Assembly: GCA_934281565.1 (NCBI GenBank)
Contig: CAKQXI010000033.1
Span: 1 to 19,971, forward strand
Direction: 5' to 3'
Length of the DNA stretch: 19,971 nt
Origin: an uncultured Prevotella sp.
GTDB lineage: Bacteria; Bacteroidota; Bacteroidia; Bacteroidales; Bacteroidaceae
The translations under genes were made by a program, and so were the position numbers. Positions 6,747 to 13,367 of the stretch are shown piece by piece. Under the pieces are notes generated by a model, which was given only the letters and a program-made list of their open reading frames with translations, did not search any database and was not told the origin of the DNA. Positions within the stretch are counted from its first letter, which is position 1. Each line of letters begins with the position of its first letter.

Positions 6747-6805
6747 TAAAATGAAAGTTGAATATCTGTGAATTCATATAATTTTCTTGATGACTATCCA
6801 CACGA

Positions 6806-6881
6806 GTTAGCCTGACTGTCCATGCCTTGACAGTAGACTGTCGAGACTGTTGCCAGTTGGCTGTCATTAGGCTAACAGTCT
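6806..6881. other. Structured segment with repeated GACTGT/ACAGTC and two alternative stems
   Basis: GACTGT occurs at 6814, 6836 and 6845, GACAGT at 6829 and ACAGTC at 6875. Two perfect 8-base inverted repeats are present, GTTAGCCT (6806-6813) / AGGCTAAC (6869-6876) and AGACTGTT (6844-6851) / AACAGTCT (6874-6881). They share bases 6874-6876, so they cannot form together. The segment begins 22 bases beyond the AraC stop (6903) on the minus strand. Apart from this and the element at 6600-6746, I see nothing else in the gene-free stretch 6559-6902. Confidence 0.4.
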
Positions 6882-6902
6882 GGCAGTTGTCTTGATTATG
6901 AA

Positions 6903-7712
6903 TTATCCTCGGTATTCCGTAGGATTAGTACCCAAGTATCTCTGCACATATCGACTAAAATAGGCAGGAGATGAGAAACCAAACATATCGGATATACGGA
7001 CAAAGGTGAGCGACTTGTCGCGGAGCAAGCGGGATATGTCGAGTATCGTATAACGATTAATCCAGAAATTGGCGGCATATCCGCTTACCTCCTTGGTTAC
7101 TTGGGAAAGATATTTAGGAGTGATGCACAGCTTGTCGGCATACCACGCCACTTCCCTGTTCTTGCGATATTCGCCATTTTCAAGCAAGGCGAGGAAACGA
7201 GCCATGATATTGGCAAACTGAACCGACACATCCGACTCTTGATAAAGGTGTGAATGGAAATCAAAGAAGTCGAGTATCATCGTCTGCACGGCATTCATCA
7301 ACAACTCATTGTGGAAATGGTGGTCTACCTGTGAGAGGCGGAAGACGATGTTGTCAAAGTCCTTTCGGCAAATGTCATACTGCTCTGGGGTAAGGTGCAT
7401 CACAGGGTTCATGAACAAAGCAAGTTGTCCCCTTACGCCATAATTGCTCTGTATCGGCGAACTGGCGGCAATAAACTCTGAAGCTACCATCACATTGATA
7501 ACCTCAAATCCCTCCTTTGGACGAATTTTCTCCATCAACTTTCCCCTACGGACTATCATCACATCTCCCTTTCGTAGTTCAAATTCCTTGCCATTGAACA
7601 AGAACTTGCATCGTCCACCGATACATAGAGCATGAGAAAGATAATCCCTGTAAGACTCTTTCCCTACCTTATCCAACGAATGGGTTACTATGATATTGTC
7701 TATTCTTTCCAT
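6903..7712 (-). CDS. AraC-family transcriptional regulator downstream of the ars operon
   Basis: The 269-residue protein has an N-terminal cupin-like part (HALCIGGRCKFLFNGKEFELRKGDVMIV...) and a C-terminal AraC double HTH: VAWYADKLCITPKYLSQV and then VRISDMFGFSSPAYFSRYVQRYLG with NPTEYRG at the end. The Met at 7712 (MERIDNIIV) is preferred over the Met at 7739 because a TATCTTTG -7 box covers 7737-7744, so transcription should begin after the upstream Met. It follows acr3 by 122 bases on the same strand but has its own promoter, so it is probably not part of the ars operon. Candidate targets are nearby redox genes; this is inference only. Confidence 0.92.
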   Translation of the reverse strand: MERIDNIIVTHSLDKVGKESYRDYLSHALCIGGRCKFLFNGKEFELRKGDVMIVRRGKLMEKIRPKEGFEVINVMVASEFIAASSPIQSNYGVRGQLALFMNPVMHLTPEQYDICRKDFDNIVFRLSQVDHHFHNELLMNAVQTMILDFFDFHSHLYQESDVSVQFANIMARFLALLENGEYRKNREVAWYADKLCITPKYLSQVTKEVSGYAANFWINRYTILDISRLLRDKSLTFVRISDMFGFSSPAYFSRYVQRYLGTNPTEYRG

Positions 7713-7736
7713 CGCAAATATCCTATTGGTCAGTTG

Positions 7737-7744
7737 CAAAGATA
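7737..7744 (-). promoter_or_regulatory. -7 promoter element of the second AraC gene (TATCTTTG)
   Basis: Minus-strand TATCTTTGCAAC matches TAnnTTTG and lies 24 bases before the chosen ATG. It overlaps the alternative upstream ATG and so argues against that start. No TTTG is seen at -33. Confidence 0.6.
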
Positions 7745-7834
7745 TTGTTTTTCAACCGAAAATCATTCTTCCTTATTTGCCATTTTCACTTATTTCATTT
7801 TTCTTAACCTATTGATGGAATTGAACAGATTTTC

Positions 7835-8869
7835 TTATAAACACCTATGCCACTTATTGGCAATCTTGACCAAAATCAGCATGACAGGCACTTCTACCAA
7901 AACACCCACAACTGTTGCCAAGGCTGCGCCAGAATTAAGTCCAAACAAAGATATAGCCACAGCTACTGCCAGCTCAAAGAAATTGCTTGCTCCAATCAAT
8001 CCTGCTGGTGCCGAGATACTTTGAGGCAATCCGCTCTTTTTAGCCCAAGCAAAGGCAATGAAAAAGATGAGAAATGTTTGCGCAACGAGCGGAATGGCTA
8101 TCATCATAATATGGAGAGGATTGGCTATGATCAACTCGCCTTGAAACGAGAATAGGATAATCAATGTGAGCAAGAGTCCGACAGGGGTAATCTTATCAAA
8201 CTTGTGAATGAAAACATCATTAAAATACTGCTTACCCTTTTTGGCAATGACCCAATGGCGTGACAAAATTCCTGCGACAAGAGGTATCACTACGAACAAT
8301 ATTACAGATAATGCCAAAGTATCCCAAGGAATAGAAATACCTCCCATTCCCAGAAGAAACGCTACGGTCGGTACAAATGCCACCAGCAAAATCAAGTCAT
8401 TGACAGCCACTTGCACCAATGTGTAGGCAGCATCGCCCTCGGTCAAGTAACTCCATACAAACACCATCGCCGTACAAGGAGCCGCTCCTAACAGTACACA
8501 TCCTGCGAGATATTGCTCGGCGAGAAAGTGAGGAATGAACTTACCGAATATGACCACAAGAAACAGCCATGCGATGCCAAACATGGTGAATGGCTTGATG
8601 AGCCAATTGGTGACACAAGTAATGACAAGTCCCTTAGGATTTTTGCCCACATTCTTGATGCTCTGGAAGTCTATCTTCAGCATCATCGGGTATATCATCA
8701 GCCAAATCAAGATGGCTATCGGCAGTGATACATTGGAATATTCCAGCTTGCCTAATGCCGTAGGGAAAGCTGGAAGATACTTACCTATGACAATACCTGC
8801 GATGATGCAAACTACCACCCATAAAGTGAGGTATTTCTCAAAAACACCTAATCCATTGTTTTTCTCCAT
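7835..8869 (-). CDS. acr3: ACR3-family arsenite efflux permease
   Basis: The 344-residue integral membrane protein has about ten hydrophobic segments and ACR3 hallmarks: KYLTLWVVVCIIAGIVIGKY near the start, IAILIWLMIYPMMLKIDF, and the LLGAAPCTAMVFVWS segment with the conserved Cys132. Near the end is GASNFFELAVAVAISLFG, whose glutamate is in the place expected for the transport path. It exports arsenite from the cytoplasm using the proton-motive force. It starts only 3 bases after the arsC stop, so the two are co-transcribed and probably translationally coupled. Length is normal for bacterial ACR3. No arsD, arsA or arsP lies in the cluster. It is last in the arsR-arsC-acr3 operon; no terminator hairpin is evident downstream. 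Confidence 0.95.
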   Translation of the reverse strand: MEKNNGLGVFEKYLTLWVVVCIIAGIVIGKYLPAFPTALGKLEYSNVSLPIAILIWLMIYPMMLKIDFQSIKNVGKNPKGLVITCVTNWLIKPFTMFGIAWLFLVVIFGKFIPHFLAEQYLAGCVLLGAAPCTAMVFVWSYLTEGDAAYTLVQVAVNDLILLVAFVPTVAFLLGMGGISIPWDTLALSVILFVVIPLVAGILSRHWVIAKKGKQYFNDVFIHKFDKITPVGLLLTLIILFSFQGELIIANPLHIMMIAIPLVAQTFLIFFIAFAWAKKSGLPQSISAPAGLIGASNFFELAVAVAISLFGLNSGAALATVVGVLVEVPVMLILVKIANKWHRCL

Positions 8870-8872
8870 GAT

Positions 8873-9292
8873 TTATTTTTTTATTTCGTTCAAATACAAG
8901 TCATATAAACTCTTTCTTATCTCATCCCGCACTCTGCGGAATTCGGAAAGCAAAAACTCATCGGTACCATCCACCTTGGATGGATCATCAAAGCCTATAT
9001 GCAAGCGATGCTTTACCGTACCCGTGAAAGATGGACAACTTTCATTTGCTCCTCCACAAACCGTAATCACATAGTCCCAAGACTGTCCTAAATAATCATT
9101 CACACTTTTCGGAACATGACGGGAGATGTCTATCCCCACTTCTTTCATTACTTTTACTGCCAATGGATTTACACAGTATGCAGGTTCCGTTCCTGCAGAA
9201 CAAACTTCCAACGTATCATCAAACGACTGCATCCAGCCATGTCCCATCTGGCTACGACAACTATTGCCCGTACATAATATCAATATTCTCAT
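8873..9292 (-). CDS. arsC: Arsenate reductase, thioredoxin-coupled (low-molecular-weight phosphatase fold)
   Basis: The 139-residue protein begins MRILILCTGNSCRS, with the Cys7-X5-Arg13 phosphate-binding loop. VITVCGGANESCP supplies Cys79 and Cys86. The spacing 7/79/86 mirrors Cys10/82/89 of the Staphylococcus aureus pI258 enzyme, so this is the thioredoxin-type arsenate reductase and not the glutaredoxin-type. FDDP (102-105) is the general-acid DP loop. It reduces arsenate to arsenite for export by the ACR3 pump encoded next. The start at 9292 is chosen because the upstream extension (Met at 9379) would overlap arsR, carries no family sequence, and crosses a promoter and dyad. All catalytic residues are present. 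Confidence 0.95.
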   Translation of the reverse strand: MRILILCTGNSCRSQMGHGWMQSFDDTLEVCSAGTEPAYCVNPLAVKVMKEVGIDISRHVPKSVNDYLGQSWDYVITVCGGANESCPSFTGTVKHRLHIGFDDPSKVDGTDEFLLSEFRRVRDEIRKSLYDLYLNEIKK

Positions 9293-9313
9293 CTTTCTCC
9301 AAGATATAAAGTT

Positions 9314-9344
9314 CAAATATATAATTCTATCTATAGTTCGTAAA
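9314..9344 (-). promoter_or_regulatory. Probable internal promoter for arsC-acr3 (TTTA-19-TATATTTG)
   Basis: Minus-strand TATATTTG (9321-9314) matches TAnnTTTG exactly. TTTA (9344-9341), one base off TTTG, lies 19 bases further upstream, inside the dyad at 9336-9353. The -7 box is 21 bases before the arsC ATG. This suggests that arsC-acr3 can be transcribed apart from arsR and can also be repressed there. Confidence 0.55.
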
Positions 9345-9353
9345 ACAACGAAC
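9336..9353. promoter_or_regulatory. ArsR operator candidate 2 (GTTCGT-N6-ACGAAC) before arsC
   Basis: A perfect 6-6-6 dyad, GTTCGT / AAAACA / ACGAAC, sits in the 77-base gap between arsR and arsC. The same architecture occurs at the arsR promoter (9704-9721). It overlaps the -33 position of the internal promoter, where a repressor would block RNA polymerase. Confidence 0.65.
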
Positions 9354-9369
9354 ATTAATAACAAAAAAA

Positions 9370-9693
9370 TTAGCAACACCCGTCTTTTTTACATAGGCAT
9401 TGACCTAAAAATCCGTCAAACAATTCTTTAGCCAATTGCCAATTATCCTTATTAATGCAATATTTCACCTTGGGAGCCTCCACTTCGCCTTGTATTAGTC
9501 CAGCATCCTTCAACTCTTTTAAATGTTGGGATACCGTTGCTTTTGCTATTGGAAGTTCCTCATGAATATCGCCAAAATAGCACCTCTCTTGTTTAGCAAG
9601 AAACTGTAGGATTGCTATACGTGCAGGATGCCCCATCGCCTTTGCGAACCGAGCAAGTTGCTCCTGTCTTATACTATAATCTTTGCTTGCCAT
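9370..9693 (-). CDS. arsR: ArsR-family metalloregulatory repressor
   Basis: The 107-residue winged-helix protein shows AMGHPARIAILQFL, CYFGDIHEELPIAKATVSQH (recognition helix about 50-62, KATVSQHLKELKDAGL) and the wing IQGEVEAPKVKYCIN, all typical of ArsR/SmtB repressors. Cysteines are at 38, 79, 99, 101, 106 and 107. The C-terminal CLCKKDGCC cluster is a plausible arsenite site and differs from the CVCDL site of E. coli-type ArsR. The start at 9693 is preferred over 9723 because a complete promoter and dyad (9704-9740) cover the upstream Met. It is first in arsR-arsC-acr3 and is expected to repress its own promoter until As(III) or Sb(III) binds. Confidence 0.95.
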   Translation of the reverse strand: MASKDYSIRQEQLARFAKAMGHPARIAILQFLAKQERCYFGDIHEELPIAKATVSQHLKELKDAGLIQGEVEAPKVKYCINKDNWQLAKELFDGFLGQCLCKKDGCC

Positions 9694-9703
9694 ATTCTTT
9701 TTT

Positions 9704-9721
9704 GTTCGCAAAGATACGAAC
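9704..9721. promoter_or_regulatory. ArsR operator candidate 1 (GTTCGC-N6-ACGAAC) over the arsR -7 box
   Basis: The dyad GTTCGC / AAAGAT / ACGAAC has five of six arm positions paired and has the same 6-6-6 layout as 9336-9353. It completely covers the -7 box at 9709-9716, as expected for autorepression by ArsR. Confidence 0.65.
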
Positions 9722-9740
9722 ATAAAGATAAAATACCAAA
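9709..9740 (-). promoter_or_regulatory. arsR promoter (TTTG-20-TATCTTTG)
   Basis: Minus-strand TTTG (9740-9737), a 20-base spacer and TATCTTTG (9716-9709) match the Bacteroidota consensus perfectly. The -7 box ends 15 bases before the arsR ATG. The rest of the gene-free stretch 9741-9922 is AT-rich with no other feature seen. Confidence 0.8.
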
Positions 9741-9922
9741 TAACGCCAAGCTAAAATCACAAATCAGAGTAAAATTTAACCTTAATTACGACTAATGGGG
9801 AATAAACGTGAGACTAAATTCATGGACAAATTCCAAACATATTATATTATTAATGGAGAAACAAACGGAATAATGGTAACGAAGACGGAAATTATTGTAA
9901 AGCCTATTAGATAAAATAGATG

Positions 9923-9930
9923 TACTTTTG
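9923..9930 (+). promoter_or_regulatory. -7 promoter element of the aldo/keto reductase-esterase operon (TACTTTTG)
   Basis: TACTTTTG followed by CAACCAAAC matches TAnnTTTG and lies 93 bases before the ATG at 10024. No TTTG was found at the -33 distance. The start region CAACCAAAC resembles other promoters in this region (see findings). Confidence 0.6.
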
Positions 9931-9963
9931 CAACCAAACAAAACAACTACTGATTAAAGGAAA

Positions 9964-9989
9964 GCATCGGGGCTACGCCCCTGCAATGC
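9964..9989 (+). other. Leader hairpin upstream of the aldo/keto reductase gene
   Basis: GCAT-C-GGGGC-TAC-GCCCC-TGCA-ATGC forms a two-part stem: 5 G:C pairs closing a three-base loop (9969-9973 with 9977-9981), and an outer GCAT/ATGC (9964-9967 with 9986-9989). It lies in the 5' leader, 34 bases before the ATG, and has no T-run, so it is not an obvious terminator. Confidence 0.45.
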
Positions 9990-10023
9990 TATCATCACAT
10001 AAACCATTTAAAATAGAAAATAT

Positions 10024-11016
10024 ATGAAAATCAAGAAGTATTTGTTTGCCCTTTATATGGGCTTGACTGCGCTGCTGACTTTTGGCGGTAACAACGCAGC
10101 AAAAGCACAGAACAGCAACACCGCCACAGTGCCAATGGTAACGCTCAACAACGGTGCCATGATACCACAGTTTGGCATAGGTACATTCAACATACCAAAC
10201 GACATGGTATGCAAAGATGCCGTGCTGACCGCCTTGCGCGCAGGATACCGACATATTGACACCGCCCATGCTTACAATGATGAACGAGGCGTAGGAGAAG
10301 CTATCAAACAATTTGTTGCTGAAGGAGGCTGCAAGCGTGAGGACATCTGGGTTACCAGCAAGATTTGGCCTACGGAATATGCCGATACAACAGCTATTGA
10401 CAAGATGCTCCAACGACTCGGTCTCGATTATGTAGACTTGGTCTACCTCCATCAACCTGTCGGCAATGTCAAGGCTGGTTGGCGAAACTTAGAGCGTGCT
10501 GTAAAGCAAGGCAAGATCCGCACCATTGGTCTCAGCAACTTTGAAGTCCCTAATGCAGAGGCTATTTTCCAATGGTGCGTGGACAGCACAGAGATAAAAC
10601 CAGCCATCATGCAGATGGAATGCCACCCTTACGCCCAACGCTTGAAAGCAAGAACTTTAGCTGAGAAATATGGCATGAAAGTGGAATGCTGGTTCCCACT
10701 TGGTGGAGCCATGAGCAATGGTGCTCTATTCCAAGACCCAGCAATCAAGGCTATCGCCCATGCCCATGGTGTTTCCGCAGCACAGGTCATCTTGCGATGG
10801 GAAATACAGGAGGGACTGATTACCATCCCAGGTGCCACCAATCCCGAGTATATCCATGAGAACATCGCAGCTGCTCGTGGTGAAGTCAATGGCAAGCCAT
10901 TTACCCTCACTGAAGAAGAAATGAAGCAGATACGTTCTCTCAACAAGGAAAAGCGCTTCTTCAACGCCACATACGAGCAAGTACAACAATTTGGCAAGAT
11001 GCCTATGAGAGATTAA
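10024..11016 (+). CDS. Exported aldo/keto reductase (altered cofactor-phosphate site)
   Basis: The 330-residue protein has a Sec-type signal peptide (MKIKKYLFALYMGLTALLTF... AKAQ, cleavage near residue 29) and a complete AKR barrel of the 2,5-diketogluconate-reductase type. The catalytic tetrad is intact: D79 (HIDTAHAY), Y84, K113 (VTSKIW) and H143 (YLHQP). GLSNF and QMECHPY are also present. The usual C-terminal NADP-grip motif (IPKS....R..EN) reads IPGATNPEYIHEN, so the conserved Lys is Gly270 and the Arg is Tyr276. Export plus this change argue against simple NADPH use. It probably reduces a carbonyl outside the cytoplasm, or has taken another cofactor. It is first of two genes; the esterase starts 17 bases later. 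Confidence 0.9.
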   Translation: MKIKKYLFALYMGLTALLTFGGNNAAKAQNSNTATVPMVTLNNGAMIPQFGIGTFNIPNDMVCKDAVLTALRAGYRHIDTAHAYNDERGVGEAIKQFVAEGGCKREDIWVTSKIWPTEYADTTAIDKMLQRLGLDYVDLVYLHQPVGNVKAGWRNLERAVKQGKIRTIGLSNFEVPNAEAIFQWCVDSTEIKPAIMQMECHPYAQRLKARTLAEKYGMKVECWFPLGGAMSNGALFQDPAIKAIAHAHGVSAAQVILRWEIQEGLITIPGATNPEYIHENIAAARGEVNGKPFTLTEEEMKQIRSLNKEKRFFNATYEQVQQFGKMPMRD

Positions 11017-11033
11017 AATTATAGGAAAAAACG

Positions 11034-12146
11034 ATGAAGAAAATCTATTTAATGGCGATGCTGGCAGTAAGTCTTCTTTCTTGTACCGCAAGTTCTGAAG
11101 ATGCATCTCAAGCTACATCGCCAAATCCCCCTGTATCACCATCCTCTCCCAATACAGCCAGCAACAATACTTACACTTCTCTTATCAGTAAGACTATTGC
11201 TTATCCTAACTCTTACGCAGAAGAAGCAAATCACAGAGGACGCATCGAGCGAATCGACTACGATACGCACGACTATGCCGAAGGAACTGGCAGGGCAAGA
11301 ACCAATACGGCATACGTCTATCTTCCCTACGGATATGATGAGAATACTGCACAAAGATATAATGTCATCTATCTCGTTCATGGGCATTATGGCACTGCTT
11401 CCACTACCTTTGAAGCAGAAGGGGGATTGCTGCGGAATGTGCTCGACCACATGATGGAGAATGGAGATGTTGCACCGACCATCGTTGTATCGCCAAGCTA
11501 TAACTACGGACAACCAACAAGCAACTATGTGGATGCCGACCCTTATTGCAAGGCATTGCCACATGAATTGGTCAACGACCTCATTCCCCTTGTCGAGACT
11601 CGCTATCACACTTATCTCACATCACCCAATGAAGAAGAAATCATAGCTTCACGAGACCATCGTGCCATAGGTGGCTTCTCCATGGGAGGGGTAACCACAT
11701 GGTATGCACTTGCAGAAACATTCTCTGCATTCAAATACTATCTGCCCATCAGTGGCGATTGCTGGTCACTTGGCTCATTCGCAGGTATGAATCGACCTAC
11801 CGAGACAGCCAATTACTTAGCAAACATCATTCGCCAATCACCATTTGCCAGCGACTTCTATATATGGGCAGCCAGTGGTACCAGTGACTCTGCCTATAAT
11901 GAAACGCTCCTACAAGTACGTGGGATGGCACAGCTTACGGATATATTCGACCTTGCCCACATGACCTTTCATGAGAAAGATGGAGCAAGACATGAGTATC
12001 GCCCTATTCCCGAATATGTCTATAACGCTCTCCCATTCTTCTTTCCACCACAAAGCACAACAGGCATTACAAATGTTTCAGAATTAAAGAAAATGGACAT
12101 AAATACATCAAGAAGTAAAATCAAGAGCTCTCCTATTGAAAACTAA
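11034..12146 (+). CDS. Lipoprotein esterase, esterase-D / CE1-like alpha/beta hydrolase
   Basis: The 370-residue protein has a lipobox (SLLSC, Cys17) and a Ser/Pro/Thr-rich linker to about residue 48. The alpha/beta-hydrolase domain resembles esterase D and the feruloyl/acetylxylan esterases: YLPYGYD, NVIYLVHGHYG (oxyanion region), nucleophile GGFSMGG (Ser216), a probable acid Asp285 (SGTSD) and His320 (GARHEY). It likely cleaves ester-linked groups from carbohydrates or small esters at the cell envelope. It lies 17 bases after the exported aldo/keto reductase, so the two form one operon. The last ~27 residues (GITNVSELKKMDINTSR...) go beyond the fold, and the last ten codons are part of the terminator stem. 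Confidence 0.9.
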   Translation: MKKIYLMAMLAVSLLSCTASSEDASQATSPNPPVSPSSPNTASNNTYTSLISKTIAYPNSYAEEANHRGRIERIDYDTHDYAEGTGRARTNTAYVYLPYGYDENTAQRYNVIYLVHGHYGTASTTFEAEGGLLRNVLDHMMENGDVAPTIVVSPSYNYGQPTSNYVDADPYCKALPHELVNDLIPLVETRYHTYLTSPNEEEIIASRDHRAIGGFSMGGVTTWYALAETFSAFKYYLPISGDCWSLGSFAGMNRPTETANYLANIIRQSPFASDFYIWAASGTSDSAYNETLLQVRGMAQLTDIFDLAHMTFHEKDGARHEYRPIPEYVYNALPFFFPPQSTTGITNVSELKKMDINTSRSKIKSSPIEN

Positions 12147-12160
12147 ATAGGAGAGCTCTT
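12123..12160 (+). terminator. Intrinsic terminator overlapping the esterase stop codon
   Basis: Perfect 14-base inverted repeat AAGAGCTCTCCTAT (12123-12136) / ATAGGAGAGCTCTT (12147-12160), 10-base loop, followed by TT. The esterase stop TAA (12144-12146) lies in the loop, so the coding end doubles as the stem. The symmetry would also stop transcription from the - strand gene at 12227. Confidence 0.85.
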
Positions 12161-12226
12161 TTGGCATAGGCGACTTTCGTTTTATTGATTATTCAAACTT
12201 TTCAATACTTCAATACCCTTTCGAGT

Positions 12227-13270
12227 TTATAACTTGTCATTAAAGAATTTCACAAGTTGAGCACGCTCTTTCTCCACATATTCTGGCACATAGTATGTTT
12301 GGATATGCGTGGCTTTCGGCACAATGAAAAGAGACTTGTCCTTGGTGCCTGTTGCTTTCTCCATCGCCTCATCGGTCATGTAGCGAGAATCCGCCTTCTC
12401 GCCCACCATCATCAAGAGAGGTTGATTAATCAAGCTCATATAGTCGGTGGCATCCCAAACCATCAAGTCGAGCATACAACTAAGAGGCACATTTCCGCCA
12501 TTGTTGGCATGAGCATACTTAGAAGTACCATAATAGAACATACCCTCACGATAGAGCTCGAAAGGCAAAGACTTGATTTGTTCTTCGGTCATAGGTTTTT
12601 GTTTAGGAGGATAGACTACTATGCCTGTTTCCGCTTCTTGCTGACGAGCTTCCGAAGCCTGTTGCAATCTCTCCTGAATGGTATTGATTTGAGAATCACA
12701 ATAGCCATTACGGCGAACTCGCCCTGTATTAAACATACTCAAGGTTGCCACAGCCTTGATACGTTTGTCGCTCTGAGCCGCAGCTATCGTATAGCCACCA
12801 CCTCCACAGATACCAAAGGCACCAATACGGTTCTTATCTACACCCGGAAACTGAGAGATGAAGTCTATCATACCACGAATGTCGCCAATGCGATAAGTAG
12901 GCTTATCTGTGCCACGTGGCATTCCTCCACTCATACCTTGATAACGAGCATCACAAGCAATAGTGATGTATCCAGCCTCAGCCAGCTTCTGAGCGAACAT
13001 ACCGCTCACTTGTTCCTTTACACCTCCATTAGGATGAGATACCACAACAGCAGCATATTTTTTACTTGCATCATAATCTGTAGGTAAATAAACATTGGCT
13101 GACACCGTGATGCCTTCCACCTCATAAGTTACCGTGCGCAATTGCACCTTACCTGCCTCATTCTGCATGATAGCAGCATCATAGACCAATCCCCAAGGAT
13201 TTAGATTTTCTTGTGCCATGCCAGCCATCATGGACAACATGGCAACACTTGTCAAAACTACTTTTTTCAT
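12227..13270 (-). CDS. Exported alpha/beta hydrolase with Cys nucleophile (dienelactone-hydrolase-like)
   Basis: The 347-residue protein has a Sec signal (MKKVVLTSVAMLSMMAGMAQ, cleavage near 19). Its alpha/beta-hydrolase domain shows VVVSHPNGGVKEQ (oxyanion loop), ACDARYQGMSGG, and a nucleophile elbow FGICGGGG whose nucleophile position is Cys155 rather than Ser. GEKADSRY and PKATHIQTYY supply the probable Asp and His. G-x-C-x-G elbows occur in dienelactone hydrolases and related YcjY-like proteins. It probably acts on an ester or lactone in the periplasm. It lies 97 bases downstream of the - strand flavodoxin/hydrolase operon, with a weak TAATATTG promoter of its own (13299-13306). Substrate unknown. 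Confidence 0.88.
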   Translation of the reverse strand: MKKVVLTSVAMLSMMAGMAQENLNPWGLVYDAAIMQNEAGKVQLRTVTYEVEGITVSANVYLPTDYDASKKYAAVVVSHPNGGVKEQVSGMFAQKLAEAGYITIACDARYQGMSGGMPRGTDKPTYRIGDIRGMIDFISQFPGVDKNRIGAFGICGGGGYTIAAAQSDKRIKAVATLSMFNTGRVRRNGYCDSQINTIQERLQQASEARQQEAETGIVVYPPKQKPMTEEQIKSLPFELYREGMFYYGTSKYAHANNGGNVPLSCMLDLMVWDATDYMSLINQPLLMMVGEKADSRYMTDEAMEKATGTKDKSLFIVPKATHIQTYYVPEYVEKERAQLVKFFNDKL

Positions 13271-13298
13271 TTTTCTCCTTTTTTATCAATTTCGATTG

Positions 13299-13306
13299 CA
13301 ATATTA
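13299..13306 (-). promoter_or_regulatory. Weak -7 element before the DLH-like gene (TAATATTG)
   Basis: Minus-strand TAATATTGCAATCGAAA differs from TAnnTTTG at one base. It closely resembles the start region of the flavodoxin operon promoter (TAATTTTGCAATCAAAA). It lies 28 bases before the ATG. Confidence 0.4.
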
Positions 13307-13367
13307 CGAAGAATAGCAGAATGACACCTTATCATTATTACTGATAAAAATATAACTTTTACTGATT

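Noticed and set aside
9293..9379. Hydrophobic N-terminal extension of ArsC (Met at 9379)
   Set aside because: It overlaps arsR and crosses the internal promoter and dyad; the catalytic Cys must lie near the N-terminus, as in known enzymes.
9964..9989. Leader hairpin as a riboswitch
   Set aside because: Too small and simple, with no recognised aptamer core and no alternative terminator stem; kept only as a plain leader hairpin.
12257..13087. 276-residue + strand ORF
   Set aside because: Antisense to the DLH-like gene; low-complexity Ile/Thr/His content is typical of a shadow frame.
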